Of a DNA stretch of 64,000 nt, positions 61,575-64,000 are shown piece by piece (the stretch's first letter is position 1; each line of letters begins with the position of its first letter). This stretch comes from Halichondria panicea (lineage: Eukaryota > Porifera > Demospongiae > Suberitida > Halichondriidae), in NCBI RefSeq assembly GCF_963675165.1, contig NC_087390.1, positions 661,001-725,000 on the forward strand, given 5' to 3'. The notes under the pieces are model-generated. The model had not been told where the DNA came from. It worked only from the letters and a program-made list of their open reading frames with translations, and ran no database searches. The position numbers and the translations under genes are program-made.

Positions 61575-62209
61575 GTACACGTATGTTGATAGAGTATGTC
61601 AGAAAGTGTTGGATAGAAGTATACAGTCCTGTTTGGAGTGGTATATACTCTTTTTACCTATACGTAGTGTACTGAACATTCTACTGTATTATTTATCTTA
61701 TGTTGGTACATACTTAACCAGTGTTTGGTTAAAGGGCTCTTGTTTGAGTAGCTAATTGAATTTGGGAATCTGTACAAGTTAAGTTGTGTGTATGGATTGA
61801 ATTTGGGGAAGTCCTGGACTATACAATTATCTCTAGCGCTTTAGTGCAAGGCTAACTCATATGTTGAATAGAAAGTTTGTGTGAACAGATGATGCTATGA
61901 AAGATTCTGAAGAGACTGCAACAGCCTTCAATGTGAAGAAGCTTTAGTTTGCTAATCCACGAACCAAAATCCAAGAGATCGTGGCTAGAAGCCTATAGAA
62001 GCTGTCAGTTTTTGTTGCATTGCAACTGTTGATCAGTTACAGCTGGAATACACACACACACACACACACAGTCAGCTTTACCGTATCCCTCGTGCGGCTA
62101 GGCCTCGAGGCATAATAAGGGGAGGGTAAGCGTCAGTCGTCTGGCTGTTCATATGGTTGTAGATCAGACCATTCCACACCATAGTACGTACCTTTCTCTC
62201 TGTGTGCAG

Positions 62210-62321
62210 CATATGCCTCAGTACAATGCTATTTCTGGCTACCACATCATGGAGGCTGGTGCTGACCCTGTGCTGCAGTTGGCCTTCACTGTGGCCGATG
62301 GGCTAGAGTACTGCACGACAG
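62210..62321 (+). pseudogene. Methylmalonyl-CoA mutase exon fragment (copy 4)
   Basis: This is the same exon as at 1707, with [20 protein letters not shown], but ending EYCTTG because AGG is changed to ACG. The Arg in this motif is kept in the family, so the change suggests relaxed constraint. Confidence 0.65.
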
Positions 62322-63562
62322 GTGTGTGAGGGGTGTGGGGTGTGAGGGTGTGAAACTACTAAGCCATGGAGTCGAGTATATTAATTTAGTGAGGAGTCAT
62401 CAATAGTAGGGTGCTTCCCTACAGTATAATTGCTAGCAAATATGGTTTTTTGGTCCGAAACCTTTTTTTAAAGTTACTCAATCATTGTGATGTGATTGGT
62501 TGAAGGCACATATTCTCATTTTCGTACTTATAGATAGATTTTAGTGCGTATCTTGTGTTAGAAGGTCAAGGCCATTATTCACATACTTAGGAATAAATTC
62601 ATTTGGTTTGCTGTCCTCCCCTTTGAGACCTCATACTTTGACACTGATCCCAATAAGGGGAGGGTAAGCGTCAGTCAGTCTGTTCAAAATAGCTGTATAG
62701 CTTTATCATAGTACTATGCATAATTACCCGAGGCTGTGCCGTGGCCAGCGGGTATAGTAGTCATCTGGTTTGTTTGTTTGTGTGTGGCACAAGAGTCTGC
62801 TTCTGCGTTTACAGCATGGATAGCCTTCACCCAACAAGTTAATACGTAGTTGCAGAATTTTAATATAAAGCCTCGTTGTCGAATATAAGCGAGCAAAACT
62901 AAGAAACTTAAACTTGCACGTTGGCAGCTAGCTAACTAACTACACGCGGCCTTTATTCAAGGTACCCTACTTATTTACAGCTGAAGTGATCCCGTACCAA
63001 GAACAATGGAACAGGGTCGCTAATAGAAAGCTAAAATTATGATTGTGGTTGTTGCTTATAATTATTATCCTAGCCCCAGAGCATACCCCACAGGAGCTAT
63101 ACTGAGACTCTAGGCTTCTTTGCTGACTTTGCTGTGATCCTAGTCCACAGTGCACTATTAAACTCCATTCTCAAAACTTTCAGCCTCTAGACTTTAATTG
63201 CTCCCGTACGTTACTTGCTGCTTAGCCTGCTTACATAACACCCTTAATTCTGATTTATGTGAACAGCCGAGGGTTAGCACTTAGTGCTCTAGTTAAACTT
63301 AACGTACTAAAGTTATGGCTGTTGAAAGATACATGTATGTTTAACTACAACCCCCCTCCGTTTATTCAATGGTTCGGGGACTCTTTCATCTGCCATAACT
63401 TGAATTCCAGGTATCCAATTTCAACGTTTTTCTGATTTTCTGAAAGCTTAGAAAGAAACCTTTCATATTTGAGAGATAAAAAGCAATTCTTATTTCTGCT
63501 GCTACCCCTCACTCACACACACACACACACACACGCACACACACACACGCGCACACACACAC

Positions 63563-63600
<38 letters not shown>

Positions 63601-63722
63601 GTTTAATGCCTGTTCCCCATTCCCAACACTCCCATCACCACCACAAAACCTCTAGACAATTCCTGAGGTTTATTATCATAAAATCACCTCAAACAAAAAC
63701 AACCTACATTTATACAGATAAG

Positions 63723-63806
<84 letters not shown>

Positions 63807-63823
63807 ACACCCACACACACACA

Positions 63824-63897
<74 letters not shown>

Positions 63898-63898
63898 A
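62322..63898. repeat. Non-coding module DNA and CA microsatellites
   Basis: This contains the TAATTACCCGAGGCTGTGCC block (about 62723) with one 70-bp unit (about 63068-63138), then CA arrays at about 63512-63598 and 63729-63892. No gene is seen. Confidence 0.65.
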
Positions 63899-64000
63899 GG
63901 ACGGACGCAAGTGATGATGAATGCGTATGCTGACCTTGTGTTCCAGTTTCGAATGGCTGACGAGAACCAAGCCGCTTACATTTATTCAAGGACCAACACG
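63899..64000 (+). pseudogene. Carboxypeptidase (CPVL-like) exon a, copy 5, cut by window end
   Basis: The frame [20 protein letters not shown] is open to the window edge (FQFR in place of FQFG). The acceptor ACAG seen in the other copies is ACAA here, so the normal splice site is lost. The next AG would shift the exon by one base. The rest lies outside the window. Confidence 0.6.

Overview
This is animal nuclear DNA: AT-rich, with short GT-AG introns, many microsatellites and small inverted-repeat transposons. The gene set (Death-NACHT-LRR receptors, an FMNL-type formin, and fragments of ARMC4, a CPVL-like serine carboxypeptidase, methylmalonyl-CoA mutase and the ELL-associated factor EAF) and the repeat style suggest an invertebrate. 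My best guess is a demosponge such as Amphimedon queenslandica. That is an inference from memory and has not been searched.

The window is a mosaic of segmental duplications. A module carrying carboxypeptidase exons and one mutase exon is present in part at 1-4031, repeatedly at about 23.5-35.3 kb, and again at 59-64 kb. A second block reads: formin C-terminal half (minus), ARMC4 fragment (plus), a C-run/CA minisatellite, the carboxypeptidase last exon (plus), an NLR gene (minus), then EAF (plus). It occurs at about 4.03-22.5 kb and 42.3-58.7 kb. A third NLR copy with the carboxypeptidase 3' end lies between them at 35.2-42.1 kb.

The best genes are three paralogous minus-strand NLRs (15399-20982, 37215-42092, 52559-58341). 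Each splices in frame from six exons into about 1316, 1343 and 1327 residues. Each encodes a two-helix membrane leader, a hydrophobic stretch ending in a canonical 2A ribosome-skipping motif (SGDVEANPGP), a Death domain, a short basic linker, a NACHT ATPase and leucine-rich repeats. One mRNA should therefore give a membrane leader of about 171-174 residues plus a separate receptor. This is the most interesting system in the window.

The two formin copies each splice to the same 569-residue in-frame product (coiled coil, FH1, FH2, DAD) but lack the N-terminal regulatory exons. The ARMC4, EAF and mutase pieces look like broken or partial copies. The carboxypeptidase exons are repeated with varied decay. 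Comparing duplicated copies gives filled and empty sites for several insertions: a TTAA-flanked piggyBac-like element, three inverted-repeat elements with 9-bp target duplications, and a 1.23-kb Tc1-like foldback.
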